DNA of 64,000 nt from assembly GCA_900755095.1 (NCBI GenBank), contig CAAEFE010000122.1, forward strand, positions 62,001-126,000, written 5' to 3'. Positions 1 through 8,863 of the stretch are shown piece by piece. The position numbers were made by a program, and so were the translations under genes. Numbering within the stretch: position 1 is the stretch's first letter; every line of letters starts with the position of its first letter. The notes below the pieces were generated by a model that was not told the origin of the DNA, made no database searches, and saw nothing but the letters and a program-made list of their open reading frames with translations. The stretch is from an uncultured Bacteroides sp. (GTDB lineage: Bacteria > Bacteroidota > Bacteroidia > Bacteroidales > Bacteroidaceae).

Positions 1-803
1 GCTACTATGACCAAAAGCCAATCGCCGAACTGATGGGGACAATGGGCGAAGAGATAGGTCCCGAATTTGTATTAGCCACCGGAGACGTTCACCACTTCGA
101 CGGAGTGCGTAGCGTGAACGACCCTTTGTGGATGACCAACTACGAGCTTATCTACTCCCACCCCGAACTGATGATCGACTGGTTCTCCATCTTAGGCAAC
201 CACGAATACCGCGGAAGCACTCAGGCAGTACTGGACTACACGAACATCAGCCGCCGCTGGTCAATGCCCGACCGTTACTACACCAAGGTATTCGAAGAAA
301 AAGGAGCTACTATCCGCATCGTCTGGATAGACACCACTCCGCTGATTGATAAATACCGCAATGAAAGCGATAAATATCCGGATGCCTGCAAGCAGGACAT
401 CAGCAAACAGCTGTCATGGCTGGAATCTGTACTGGCAAGTGCCAAGGAGGACTGGATCATCGTAGCCGGCCATCACCCCATCTATGCCTACACCCCGAAA
501 GAGGAAAGCGAGCGGCTTGATATGCAGAAACGCGTAGACAGCATCCTGCGCAAGCACAACGTAGATATGTACATCTGTGGTCATATCCACAACTTCCAGC
601 ATATCCGTGTACCGGGAAGCGACATTGACTATGTGGTCAACTCCGCCGCCTCCCTCGCACGAAAGGTAGAACCCATCGAAGGTACAAAGTTCTGTAGCCC
701 CGAACCGGGTTTCTCCGTTTGCTCTATCGACAAGAAGGAGCTTAACCTGCGTATGATAGATAAAAAAGGAAATGTACTTTATACAGTAACCCGAAAAAAA
801 TAA
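1..803 (+). CDS. Secreted-type metallophosphoesterase (TRAP/purple acid phosphatase-like), 5' end missing
   Basis: The reading frame is open from base 3, so the gene starts before the window; the ATG at 33 is internal. The calcineurin-like metallophosphoesterase motifs appear in order: GDVHH near the start, GNHEY (the GNH(D/E) motif), AGHHPIY, and CGHIHN near the C-terminus. Together these supply the dinuclear metal ligands. The spacing and the stretch 'VWIDTTPLIDKYRN' recall tartrate-resistant acid phosphatase type 5, which hydrolyses phosphomonoesters. The N-terminus is missing, so a signal peptide cannot be checked. The gene converges on the MscS gene and a terminator-like hairpin lies between them. 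The family assignment is firm; the substrate is unknown. Confidence 0.85.
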   Translation, partial: YYDQKPIAELMGTMGEEIGPEFVLATGDVHHFDGVRSVNDPLWMTNYELIYSHPELMIDWFSILGNHEYRGSTQAVLDYTNISRRWSMPDRYYTKVFEEKGATIRIVWIDTTPLIDKYRNESDKYPDACKQDISKQLSWLESVLASAKEDWIIVAGHHPIYAYTPKEESERLDMQKRVDSILRKHNVDMYICGHIHNFQHIRVPGSDIDYVVNSAASLARKVEPIEGTKFCSPEPGFSVCSIDKKELNLRMIDKKGNVLYTVTRKK

Positions 804-855
804 GTTCTCTATTAAAGAAAGAAATTCTACTCTCAGAAAAAACACACACGACAAA

Positions 856-886
856 GGGCGTCTCCTTCGCGATGAAGGGGGCGCCC
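856..886. terminator. Hairpin between convergent genes, probable bidirectional terminator
   Basis: GGGCGTCTCCTTC and GAAGGGGGCGCCC pair with G-T wobbles around a 5-nt loop and are followed by TGATTTATT. The hairpin lies between the convergent phosphoesterase and MscS genes. Confidence 0.6.
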
Positions 887-959
887 TGATTTATTATAGT
901 ACTCCTTTGCCCCGACAGATGCAAAGAAAATCACAAGTTCATTAAGTAACGAGCTTATA

Positions 960-2810
960 TTATTCTGATTTGTTACTCTGACTAGCAGTATCCGCAGTGT
1001 TACTCTTGCTTAGATCATCCTTGGGAGTCGTCGTTGCGTTCCCATCACGGACAGCCATGTAATGCGGAGACATAATCTCAATTCCCGCTTCATTAAACTT
1101 ATCCTGAATAGTCTGATGCAAATCAGAATAAATCTGAGACATCTTATGCGCCTCCTTGATATAAGCATTGATCTGATACACCGGATACCAGTCGCTCAAC
1201 GAAGTTTCCAGCACGAACGGGCGCGGGTCATCCACTACTCCGGGCGTATTCAACGCAGCATCAATCAGTATCTGATTGACCTGGCGCCAGGGGACATCAT
1301 AACCGATGGATACCTCCGAATGGATAATCAAGCCATACTCCCGTGCCGATGTACTATAATTCACGGTATGTGAAGACATGATAAAAGAGTTGGGCACCGT
1401 CACCACCTCATTTTTCGGGGTGCGGATACGGGTGACAAGCGGCGTCTTCTCTATGATATCGCCGGTAGTATCGTTCAGTTTAATCCGGTCGCCCATTTTG
1501 AACGGGCGCATATAGGTAATCACCAGTCCGGCAATAATATTTCCGATAACGGTACTTGATCCGAGCGAGACAATCAATCCGACAAAGACCGAAATTCCCT
1601 GGAACACACCGGAATCAGAACCCGGCAGATAAGGGTAAATCATCGCAATCATAAATGCGTAGAGCAGGAACCGGACGATGTGGAAGGTCGGCATGGCCCA
1701 ATCCGGGTAAAAACCGTTGAATTTAAGACGCCCCGCTTCTATCTCACGAGCCAGATAAAGCACCATACGTACCAGATACTTCACCGCATACCAGATAACA
1801 ACAATTGTAAACAGATTGGGGACATAGTCTATTATATCCACAAAGATTTTCCGAATCGGATTCCAGATATAACCCAGCAAGCGGTATGCCAGTCCTTCGG
1901 TCTGCGGGAAGATGATAAAAATCAAAGGGACAGTAATCAACAGTTGTATCCCCATAAGGATATAACGTCCGATGCCTGCCAAAAAGACTAACAGATTGGC
2001 TTGTTTTTGAGCATCCAGCAACTCATATCCCTGGATATACACAGGCTTTATCTTCGTATCTTTCAGACGCAGGATACGTACTTTCAGTTTGCGAAATGCC
2101 CAGTTGGTCAGACGGAAAAGGAGATACTGACCGACAATCACCAACAGAAAATAAAGGATACGCTTCGCCATTCGCCAAATGCTGTGCTCCGCTTTCATCT
2201 CATGCAGTTTGGTGATTACATTCTGCCGCCTCTCTTTGGCAAGGGAGTCACGGGAGACTCCTTCCCACAAAGCATCCTGATCTGTAAGAGACAACAATAC
2301 TTTATTGCCATACATCAGGTCGGAAACAATATCCGAATGGTCGATGGAAACGGAATCGGGACGGATATTAAAACGCTTTCCTATCTCTTCGATAGCAGCA
2401 CCGGTCATCTGTGCCCGTTGCTGGGGAGTGTATCCGCCGCGTTTTGTAAAAAGATAAAACAGGGTATCCCCTTCGGCAACTACCGGTATTCCTTTCGTGA
2501 ATTGACGCAGTGAGTCGATACGCTGCCGTTGCTGGGAGAATTTCACCGAATCGGCGGACAGCATCTGAAGCCTCATCTGCTCCATCTCCATACGCATATT
2601 GGCTTCATTGAGCCGCGCTTCTTCCAATGATTTCTGCAGATTTGCCACACGGGCAGAATCAGAATCCCTATGCAAAGAGACTGGATGCGTTGCTACTGTA
2701 TCTCTGGCGAAAATCTTCTTGACTGCCTGCTCCAGTTGCGCCTGTACATTCACTGCAAGGGAAACCATCATCAGCAGCAATGCAAACCGTTTTATTTTTT
2801 TCATATCCAT
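960..2810 (-). CDS. Mechanosensitive ion channel, MscS family, with long periplasmic N-terminal part
   Basis: This is a small-conductance mechanosensitive channel homologue that should relieve turgor at the inner membrane. The protein has a signal peptide (MKKIKRFALLLMMVSLAVNVQA). A charged, probably coiled-coil periplasmic segment follows (about residues 30-100, rich in Glu, Arg and Gln), then several hydrophobic segments in the middle third. The MscS core is clear: 'GLIVSLGSSTVIGNIIAG' (pore helix TM3), then 'RPFKMGDRI' and 'VTVPNS' of the beta domain. A longer frame reaches a TTG at 2870, but that overlaps the -7 promoter element at 2868-2875. The start is therefore ATG 2810, or ATG 2804 two codons later. 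The length (about 616 aa) matches the large MscS homologues with extra N-terminal domains. Confidence 0.9.
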   Translation of the reverse strand: MDMKKIKRFALLLMMVSLAVNVQAQLEQAVKKIFARDTVATHPVSLHRDSDSARVANLQKSLEEARLNEANMRMEMEQMRLQMLSADSVKFSQQRQRIDSLRQFTKGIPVVAEGDTLFYLFTKRGGYTPQQRAQMTGAAIEEIGKRFNIRPDSVSIDHSDIVSDLMYGNKVLLSLTDQDALWEGVSRDSLAKERRQNVITKLHEMKAEHSIWRMAKRILYFLLVIVGQYLLFRLTNWAFRKLKVRILRLKDTKIKPVYIQGYELLDAQKQANLLVFLAGIGRYILMGIQLLITVPLIFIIFPQTEGLAYRLLGYIWNPIRKIFVDIIDYVPNLFTIVVIWYAVKYLVRMVLYLAREIEAGRLKFNGFYPDWAMPTFHIVRFLLYAFMIAMIYPYLPGSDSGVFQGISVFVGLIVSLGSSTVIGNIIAGLVITYMRPFKMGDRIKLNDTTGDIIEKTPLVTRIRTPKNEVVTVPNSFIMSSHTVNYSTSAREYGLIIHSEVSIGYDVPWRQVNQILIDAALNTPGVVDDPRPFVLETSLSDWYPVYQINAYIKEAHKMSQIYSDLHQTIQDKFNEAGIEIMSPHYMAVRDGNATTTPKDDLSKSNTADTASQSNKSE

Positions 2811-2867
2811 ATAGAATGATTCCAAGTTAGGTGAATTAACTTTAATTTCACTTTTTAATAAACATGG

Positions 2868-2875
2868 CAAACATA
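2868..2875 (-). promoter_or_regulatory. Bacteroides -7 element for the MscS gene
   Basis: TATGTTTG on the minus strand matches TAnnTTTG and lies about 60 bp before the chosen ATG. I see no clear TTG at the -33 position. Confidence 0.45.
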
Positions 2876-2986
2876 CAGATTGTTTTTGACATAACCATTC
2901 AAAAAACGGTATAAATCCAAACTGCGATGTCCGGACTCATACCGTTTCTCGGGAAGATAATCCCAAAGTACTATTTTTCCGCGTAT

Positions 2987-5185
2987 TTAAACCTCGGTCA
3001 GCTCAAGTACCCAACTTGCATATTCACGTTCCAGTTGCACCTCAATACCTGTATTCATAAGCAAAGCTCCCGAGAATACACGATCATTCAGGAAACAGGG
3101 AGCGGCACCCGGAGCTACGTTCAACTCACGAATTTTATAATTCTTCTTCGGGTCGAGCCCTGCCATACGAATACGTGGCAGAATCTGATTGACAAATTGT
3201 TCCATCTTATAGACAAAGAATACGGCACGGCTCTTATCTTCCGTGGTGTACATCAACGAAGTCACTCCCTTGCGGTCGTAAGGAGAAATCAAACGATACA
3301 GATCGCCATACTGTATCACAGGACGGATCGACTTATAGGCAGCGATCGCCTTCTTCGAGAATTCTTTTTCCTCATCGGTCATGTTTTTCGGCTGAATCTC
3401 CATACCCAGACGACCGGTCATAGCTACATCAAAGCGGAATTTAAGCGGCACTACACGCCCTGTCTGATGATTCGGGGAAGCACTGACATGTTGCGCCATC
3501 GCAATGGAAGGATAGAAATAAGAGGTCCCCCACTGGATAAACAGACGTTGCAGGGCATCGGTATTGTCACTAACCCAAAACTCATCGAAATAAGGCATTA
3601 CTCCATAGCTGACACGTCCGCCACCGCTTCCGCAGGCTTGAATCACTACATCCGGATATTTAGCCCGAATCCGTTCCATCACTCTGACCAGACCACGGTG
3701 ATAATCTATATAGATATGCGATTGCTTATCCTTCGGCAGATAAGAAGAACCGTAGTTCAGCAATTCACCGTTTGCGTCCCACTTGATATAGGCAATATCC
3801 GGATAGTTTGCCAATAGCGTATCGACTACATGAAAGACAAAATCCTGTACTTTCGGATTACATAAATCGAGCGCCACCTGTGTACCGCCACGACCGCATG
3901 ACAGGTCACGGCTTCCGGCACGCAGCACCCAGTCGGGATGATTGTCAATCAGTTCACTCTTTGTATTGGTAAACTCCGGTTCGATCCATATACCGAATTT
4001 AATTCCATATTTCCCGGCCGCATCAGTCAGTCCTTTAATGCCATGAGGCAGCTTTTCCGTATCTACCACCCAGTCGCCCAACGAAGAGTTATCATTAATC
4101 CGGCGATATTTCCCGCCAAACCAGCCATCGTCCATCACAAAAAGCTCACCTCCCATAGAGGCAATATCATTCATCATCTGATCCATCTCAGGTTCTTTGA
4201 TATTCAGATATACGCCTTCCCAGCTATTGAGCAGGATATCCCGCGGCTTGTCACAACCATGAACCATGCCTGCACGTGCCCACCGGTGAAAATTACGGCT
4301 GGCACCGCCGACGCCTTCCTGCGAATAAGTCAGCGCAAGCACCGGAGTAGCGAATACTTCCCCCGGTTCCAGTCTATACTCGGAGGCTTCTTCATTCATT
4401 CCGGCAAAGACGCTGTGCACGAATCTGCCGAATGTATCATCCATATCCACTCTGATCTTGGTACGGCCGCTCCAGCAAAGTGCCGCCCCGATGACCCGTC
4501 CGCTATTCTCCTGCGGTTTACCATCCAAAGAGAACATGACTTCCGAATGGTCACCGAGTCCGTTACGGATACCGTCCATGTTCTTCATCACTTTCATTCC
4601 CGACACCAGCGGTTCACTTTCCAATTGCGACTCCGCTCCCCAATGTCCATGCAAGGACGATATCCACACATCTCCGCGACGAATCAGAAAATGGCCGGAG
4701 TCAAACCGTTTCAGCACTACGGCCTTCTTCTCTTTATGCGATACTTCCACCCATGTCTCTATCATATCTATATGCTGATAAGCCTTATAGTACATTTTGA
4801 CAGTGAAAGGATATATCCGGTCTTTCATGGTAATGGTAGTCAGTACGGCATCCTTCACCGGATTCTGTTCTACCCGGTCGACTATTAAATCCAGCGTCTG
4901 ATTGCCATCAGCATGAACCGCATGAAGGGCGGAGATTTCATAAGTGGAAGTACCGAACACCGGATATGCCGGACGGTGAAAACCGGTCCACGCATCAAAG
5001 ACCTGGTGAATCTGATCTTCCTCCACTCTCTCCCCGAAGTAGGAGAAACGAAGCTGTTGCCCTTCCGTAACACTTAATATAATGGAAGTATTCGGGGTGG
5101 AAACCAGTACATTCCCCTCCCACGCACGCAATGTTGTCGCTATGGACAGAAAACAGATCACAAACAAACAAATAAATTTTCTCAT
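2987..5185 (-). CDS. GH36 alpha-galactosidase, secreted
   Basis: This enzyme removes terminal alpha-galactose from oligo- or polysaccharides by a retaining mechanism. It has a signal peptide (about residues 1-21, no lipobox), so it is probably periplasmic. A beta-sandwich N-terminal half is followed by a (beta/alpha)8 barrel that begins near 'GGELFVMDDGWFGG'. The GH36 nucleophile motif KWDAN places Asp at residue 470, and the acid/base motif SDNTD places Asp at residue 540. The 70-residue spacing is as expected for the family. At 732 aa it has the usual length of bacterial GH36 (melibiase) proteins. It is the last gene of the minus-strand SusC-SusD-DUF1735-GH36 block, which implies a substrate with alpha-galactosyl ends. 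Confidence 0.93.
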   Translation of the reverse strand: MRKFICLFVICFLSIATTLRAWEGNVLVSTPNTSIILSVTEGQQLRFSYFGERVEEDQIHQVFDAWTGFHRPAYPVFGTSTYEISALHAVHADGNQTLDLIVDRVEQNPVKDAVLTTITMKDRIYPFTVKMYYKAYQHIDMIETWVEVSHKEKKAVVLKRFDSGHFLIRRGDVWISSLHGHWGAESQLESEPLVSGMKVMKNMDGIRNGLGDHSEVMFSLDGKPQENSGRVIGAALCWSGRTKIRVDMDDTFGRFVHSVFAGMNEEASEYRLEPGEVFATPVLALTYSQEGVGGASRNFHRWARAGMVHGCDKPRDILLNSWEGVYLNIKEPEMDQMMNDIASMGGELFVMDDGWFGGKYRRINDNSSLGDWVVDTEKLPHGIKGLTDAAGKYGIKFGIWIEPEFTNTKSELIDNHPDWVLRAGSRDLSCGRGGTQVALDLCNPKVQDFVFHVVDTLLANYPDIAYIKWDANGELLNYGSSYLPKDKQSHIYIDYHRGLVRVMERIRAKYPDVVIQACGSGGGRVSYGVMPYFDEFWVSDNTDALQRLFIQWGTSYFYPSIAMAQHVSASPNHQTGRVVPLKFRFDVAMTGRLGMEIQPKNMTDEEKEFSKKAIAAYKSIRPVIQYGDLYRLISPYDRKGVTSLMYTTEDKSRAVFFVYKMEQFVNQILPRIRMAGLDPKKNYKIRELNVAPGAAPCFLNDRVFSGALLMNTGIEVQLEREYASWVLELTEV

Positions 5186-5357
5186 AATTATATCATTCCT
5201 ATTTTGAATAAACAGATTCTCTTATTAGTGGCAGACCGGAACTTCCTGCCAGCAGCACAGGAGTACCTGACTGCTGACAGAAGTCCCTACTGCCCACTCT
5301 CTCATCCTTCGAACATTCTCTCTTTTACCTCATCTGACCTTTGTTCATCTCCTCGAA

Positions 5358-6854
5358 TTATTGGATTGGCTCACCATCAACCGCAAGCAGTTGCTTTACG
5401 TACAATTCGGCTCCGCTGGCCAACCGGTCCCGATAACCTTCTACTATTTTCACTTTCAGCAAATGCCCTTTCACTTTCTTCTGCAGCACTTCTTCAGACT
5501 GTGTCTGCCATTGAGTGGCATTGTAGCCTTTCTGATACGAGCGTTCCATGACAAACGTCCAGTTATTCAGTGCCACAGGTGAATAGTCTTCCTTACCGCC
5601 CAGTTTGAACTGTTCGTCATCGGACACATAATATTCCACCTTCTTCGTATCCTGATAGTCTGAATTCTGACGCTGGGTCCAACCGATACTATGAACGATG
5701 ATTGGTTCTTTCATATCCACTACAATCGTGATGGGCATCTCTCTCCCTCCCTGGAAAAGCTGAGGAAACTGATCGTCATTATTCGTTCCCCCACTCCAAT
5801 TGGCATGCCAGTACGAATTAATGTCATCATCAAAAAGACAGCCCACACCGCCCTTGTCTCCGTTAGGTTCCGACACGGCGTTCTTCTCGTCACTGTTACA
5901 GAAAACGACTTCCCATTTGCTGCGATCACAATCCAGTGTTCCGTATTTAGGATTCTCCACTTTCAGGAAACAGACATTCTCGTCCAGATCAAACCCTTCC
6001 TGTGAGGTGTCTGACATTTTCAACGGCAACAGATAAGACTTGTCATTCGTCAACGGAGTTCTGGAAATATTCATCTTCAGGTTTCCGGTGCTCGCTCCCT
6101 CTTCAAACGTCATCTTTTCGAGCTGGTAAGCCGCAGAAGGCATCGGGAGATAGCTCGTTCCATGTTCGGTGTTATAGGCTTCGACCAAAGCGTCTTTCTG
6201 CGCATCCGTCATATCACAGGTAAAGTTCCACTTGCTGGCCTGAATGTTTTTCAGATTAGCGCCAACGTTCACTTCCAGCTGCTTGTACACCATCGCGGCA
6301 TTCACTTCACCCGCTTTGAATGTAATTACCGGCTTCTTCACATCCAGCAAAAGCATTACATCATTCTTCGAACTGTTGACAGAATCCCGTTCACTCGAAA
6401 ACCGGACAGGAAGCACGTACTTCACGTCTTTGTCCTTTTGCATCAGCTCATAAATCAGGTCGGAATGAAAAACAATATCCAGCTTCTTCGACACCTCCTG
6501 CGACTGGAAGTCGAGTTCCGTTGCAGCCATCGAGTATGTATTGGAAGGAACAACCCGGTAGTCAATGTTGTCGAGCAGCCCGTATGAGGCGTCCACTTCC
6601 TGCTGAGTCATCACCGACAGTTTCACATGAGCGGTCAGAGAAGGGTCGCTTCCTGCTTTAATCACATTGATGCTGTATACGGGAGTCGTCTCCACCGTAT
6701 TCATATTCATTTCCTGCTTGCCGTTGTATTTCACGTATAGAATCTTGTGGTATTCCTGCGGAAATAATTGATCGAATTCGTATGCCGAGTTACTACAGGA
6801 AGCAGCTATCAAGGCACTTCCCAGTATCAGCGATTTATATATAAACTGTTTCAT
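5358..6854 (-). CDS. DUF1735 lipoprotein with C-terminal discoidin-like (F5/8 type C) domain
   Basis: A Bacteroidota lipoprotein whose signal peptide ends in an AASC lipobox (Cys at about residue 20). It sits directly after SusD, the position of surface glycan-binding proteins (SusE/F-like). The N-terminal region (about 30-180) looks like the DUF1735 beta-sandwich, and the middle (about 185-310) like a repeat of it. The C-terminal 150 residues ('GCLFDDDINSYWHANW', then 'IVVDMKEP..VHSIGWTQRQ') are typical of a galactose-binding-like F5/8 type C domain. It has no catalytic motif. Glycan binding at the cell surface is inferred from domain and position; the ligand is unknown. Confidence 0.85.
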   Translation of the reverse strand: MKQFIYKSLILGSALIAASCSNSAYEFDQLFPQEYHKILYVKYNGKQEMNMNTVETTPVYSINVIKAGSDPSLTAHVKLSVMTQQEVDASYGLLDNIDYRVVPSNTYSMAATELDFQSQEVSKKLDIVFHSDLIYELMQKDKDVKYVLPVRFSSERDSVNSSKNDVMLLLDVKKPVITFKAGEVNAAMVYKQLEVNVGANLKNIQASKWNFTCDMTDAQKDALVEAYNTEHGTSYLPMPSAAYQLEKMTFEEGASTGNLKMNISRTPLTNDKSYLLPLKMSDTSQEGFDLDENVCFLKVENPKYGTLDCDRSKWEVVFCNSDEKNAVSEPNGDKGGVGCLFDDDINSYWHANWSGGTNNDDQFPQLFQGGREMPITIVVDMKEPIIVHSIGWTQRQNSDYQDTKKVEYYVSDDEQFKLGGKEDYSPVALNNWTFVMERSYQKGYNATQWQTQSEEVLQKKVKGHLLKVKIVEGYRDRLASGAELYVKQLLAVDGEPIQ

Positions 6855-6874
6855 ATATGCTTGTTTTAATCGGA

Positions 6875-8842
6875 TTAATATTCGGGCGACTGTTCCAGTT
6901 GCGGATTAGCGTACACTTCACTCGCAGGGATAGGCATCAGATACATACGGTTCGCCCATTGGAAAGGCTGGTCGATCTTCACACGCTGGTTGAATTCCCT
7001 GAAACTGGGGTCCTTCTTCTGAATAGCATTCAGTCCTTCACGTACTCCGGCCTTAAAGTAATCGGGAGCGGTCATCCAACGGCGGGCATCGCGATAGCGG
7101 TGTCCTTCTCCCCACAGTTCGATGAAGCGTTCGCTTTCCACCCACTTCAGTAAAGTCATGTTGCCTGCAATATCAGCTTTCACCAGTTCACGGATTCCGG
7201 CTCTGCGGCGAATGTCGTTCAACTTGTCCAGTGCTTTCTCCACATAGTCGGCATGCCCTTCTTTCTCTGCGAGGTAAGCATAACATTCCGCCAGATTCAG
7301 ATAAAGTTCGGACAAACGGATAATAGGAAACGGGAATTGTTTCTTGTCATACCAGCCATCGTTGGAACGGAAGCGGACAGAGGGAAATACGAACTTCTTC
7401 GACAAGAAGCCCGTCGTACTGTTATCACGGTTAAACTTATCCGGATTATAGCCCTGCTTATCGCTGCTACGCATATCGAGGAACATCGGGTTTCCGTCAG
7501 TAATCAAGGAACTGTATTCATCACCGTCAAAAGACAGCCAGGCATAATAGCGTGGTTCACGATTAACGTTCAGTTTAATGATATTACTGTTGGAAGACAA
7601 TCCGGCCGAGTTTAGCCGATCGTCTTTGGCAGGAAAGTTCTTGTCGTTGTCCGGCAATACTCCGTTGGCGGTGTAGAAACTCTCCATCGTATTGAGCGTC
7701 GGAGCGATACCGCCATACATACTGGTCCAGTTGCCGTTGGCATATACCAGGTTGTGGGGCATAGAGGCATCCAGATTTTCCTGTGCAAATCCGGCTCCCC
7801 AAACACGTTCCTTATTTCCGACTGTTTCAATAGCAGTCAGCACATAACGCATCAGTACCACCCGTTTCTGAAATTCCTGTCCTTCGGGCGTGCTTGTATC
7901 CAGTCCCGGAATGACAGGCAAAGGCACACTTTCGCCTGTACGGATATTCTCTGACTGTGTAATATCCAGTAATTCGCGTTTACCATCACCCAGAGCAAGA
8001 GTCAGAGCCTCTTCACAAGCCGTCAGCGCCCGTTCCCACTTCTGTGCGCTATACTGATTGCTTACCAGTTCTTTTCCATATCCCGGGGTTTCATAATTGG
8101 TGTTCTTCCAGTTCTTGTAGGGGAAAGAACCGTTCCACAGCGGAGAAGCGGCAGTGAGAAGCACACGTGCTTTCAGTGCCTTGCAAATGGTGGAAGTGGC
8201 ACGTCCCAGATCATCGTCCGCCACGACAGCCGGCAGGTCTGCCTCGGCTTCTTCCAGCAGGCGGACTACATAGTCTACGCAATAGTCATAGTGCGAGCGT
8301 CCGGGGAAACTGGATGCCGGCATATTCATTTCCGGATAGGTGTCTATGATAGGCACAGGACCGAAACGTTCCAGCAGGCGTGAATAATAGTACGCCTTTA
8401 CACACTTCACTTCGGCGGCAAACCGCAGTTTCTTTTCTGGTGCGATATCAGGATTGAGTTTCACCAGCAAGTCCAAAAACAGATTGCAATGCCCTATTGC
8501 GTCATAAAGTAGTTGCCAGGCGTATTTGGTATCCCAATTGGGTTTATATTGCGATGACAACTGATTCCAAGAAGCAATCTGACCGGCACGATTCCAAAGG
8601 GTAGGAACCACAAATTCATCGGTAGAAGACTCGTAGGTACGATAGTCTATCGGGTCGGTGTATCCCCATTGCAGGGAATTATAGCAAGAATATACGAAAG
8701 ACAAGGTAGCGTCTTCGTTTTTCATCATATCCTTGATGTCTTCTGTTTCGGGCGGCACTACGTCCAGGTAACTGCAGGATGCCAGACAGCAAAGAGGCAG
8801 TATCGTCTTTGCATAGCGAGCTATTTTCGATATTCGTTTCAT
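6875..8842 (-). CDS. SusD/RagB-family outer-membrane lipoprotein
   Basis: This is the surface partner that forms the lid on the SusC barrel and captures glycans. The lipobox is CCLASC|S (Cys about residue 24 from the chosen start). The body is typical: TPR-like helices in the N-terminal half ('KLRFAAEVKCVKAYYYSRLLERFGPVPI') and the conserved C-terminal helices ('PIIRLSELYLNLAECYAYLAE', 'LDKLNDIRRRAG', 'FIELWGEGHRYRDARRW'). A start at 8857 would add five residues before MKR; I prefer ATG 8842, which gives a normal signal peptide. The upstream SusC stops at 8864, so the two are certainly cotranscribed. It is about 655 aa, at the long end for the family. Confidence 0.95.
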   Translation of the reverse strand: MKRISKIARYAKTILPLCCLASCSYLDVVPPETEDIKDMMKNEDATLSFVYSCYNSLQWGYTDPIDYRTYESSTDEFVVPTLWNRAGQIASWNQLSSQYKPNWDTKYAWQLLYDAIGHCNLFLDLLVKLNPDIAPEKKLRFAAEVKCVKAYYYSRLLERFGPVPIIDTYPEMNMPASSFPGRSHYDYCVDYVVRLLEEAEADLPAVVADDDLGRATSTICKALKARVLLTAASPLWNGSFPYKNWKNTNYETPGYGKELVSNQYSAQKWERALTACEEALTLALGDGKRELLDITQSENIRTGESVPLPVIPGLDTSTPEGQEFQKRVVLMRYVLTAIETVGNKERVWGAGFAQENLDASMPHNLVYANGNWTSMYGGIAPTLNTMESFYTANGVLPDNDKNFPAKDDRLNSAGLSSNSNIIKLNVNREPRYYAWLSFDGDEYSSLITDGNPMFLDMRSSDKQGYNPDKFNRDNSTTGFLSKKFVFPSVRFRSNDGWYDKKQFPFPIIRLSELYLNLAECYAYLAEKEGHADYVEKALDKLNDIRRRAGIRELVKADIAGNMTLLKWVESERFIELWGEGHRYRDARRWMTAPDYFKAGVREGLNAIQKKDPSFREFNQRVKIDQPFQWANRMYLMPIPASEVYANPQLEQSPEY

Positions 8843-8863
8843 AATAGTTGAGTTCATTAAAGG

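Noticed and set aside
33..803. Complete 256-aa phosphoesterase starting at ATG 33
   Set aside because: The frame is open upstream to the window edge and the family needs more N-terminal sequence, so this is an internal Met.
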